Source: an uncultured Prevotella sp. (GTDB lineage Bacteria; Bacteroidota; Bacteroidia; Bacteroidales; Bacteroidaceae). Taken from it: 5,430 nucleotides of DNA. The stretch covers positions 1 through 5,430 of the forward strand of contig USFX01000178.1 of the NCBI GenBank assembly GCA_900553965.1, written 5' to 3'. The notes beneath the pieces are model-generated. The model had not been told where the DNA came from and did no database searches. It worked only from the letters and a program-made list of their open reading frames with translations. The first letter of the stretch is position 1; every line of letters starts with the position of its first letter. Shown here piece after piece: positions 5,422 through 5,430 of the stretch. A program made the translations under genes and the position numbers.

Positions 5422-5430
5422 TACATGCGG

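Overview
The window reads as a chromosomal fragment from a Bacteroidales bacterium. The evidence is a TTTG-N19-TAnnTTTG promoter of the Bacteroidetes primary-sigma type, an A-rich leader without a Shine-Dalgarno sequence in front of one gene, and three proteins whose sequence style matches the alpha-glucan cluster of this order. A gut lineage such as Muribaculaceae, Bacteroides or Prevotella is plausible, but this cannot be settled by eye.

Layout: (1) 1-320 holds no gene. It is AT-rich and contains several short perfect dyads, a good promoter at 189-219 and a leader of roughly 95 nt. (2) 321-2270 encodes a bacterial/archaeal-type glycogen debranching enzyme (GDE_N plus GDE_C, GH133-like). (3) 2291-3559, 20 nt downstream, encodes a GT4 glycosyltransferase resembling glycogen synthase. 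(4) 3644-5050, after an 84-nt spacer with a GC-rich hairpin, encodes a GH57 alpha-amylase-like protein ending in a coiled coil and a Lys/Ala tail. (5) 5051-5430 holds no gene. It has a stem-loop, a strong intrinsic terminator at 5118-5157, and a roughly 200-bp palindromic element with near-perfect 53-bp inverted arms.

The three genes look like one operon for cytoplasmic storage-glucan turnover. The GT would extend alpha-glucan chains, and the debranching enzyme would remove alpha-1,6 branch stubs. The third protein has the GH57 alpha-amylase fold signatures, but the positions I align to both catalytic residues are changed (nucleophile Glu to Ser146, acid/base Asp to Glu242), along with several neighbouring conserved residues. 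It is therefore more likely a conserved pseudoenzyme, perhaps a glucan-binding, scaffolding or regulatory partner, than an amylase. This protein and the nested palindromic repeat after the terminator are the two items most worth following up. No mobile-element gene, tRNA, rRNA or CRISPR array was seen.
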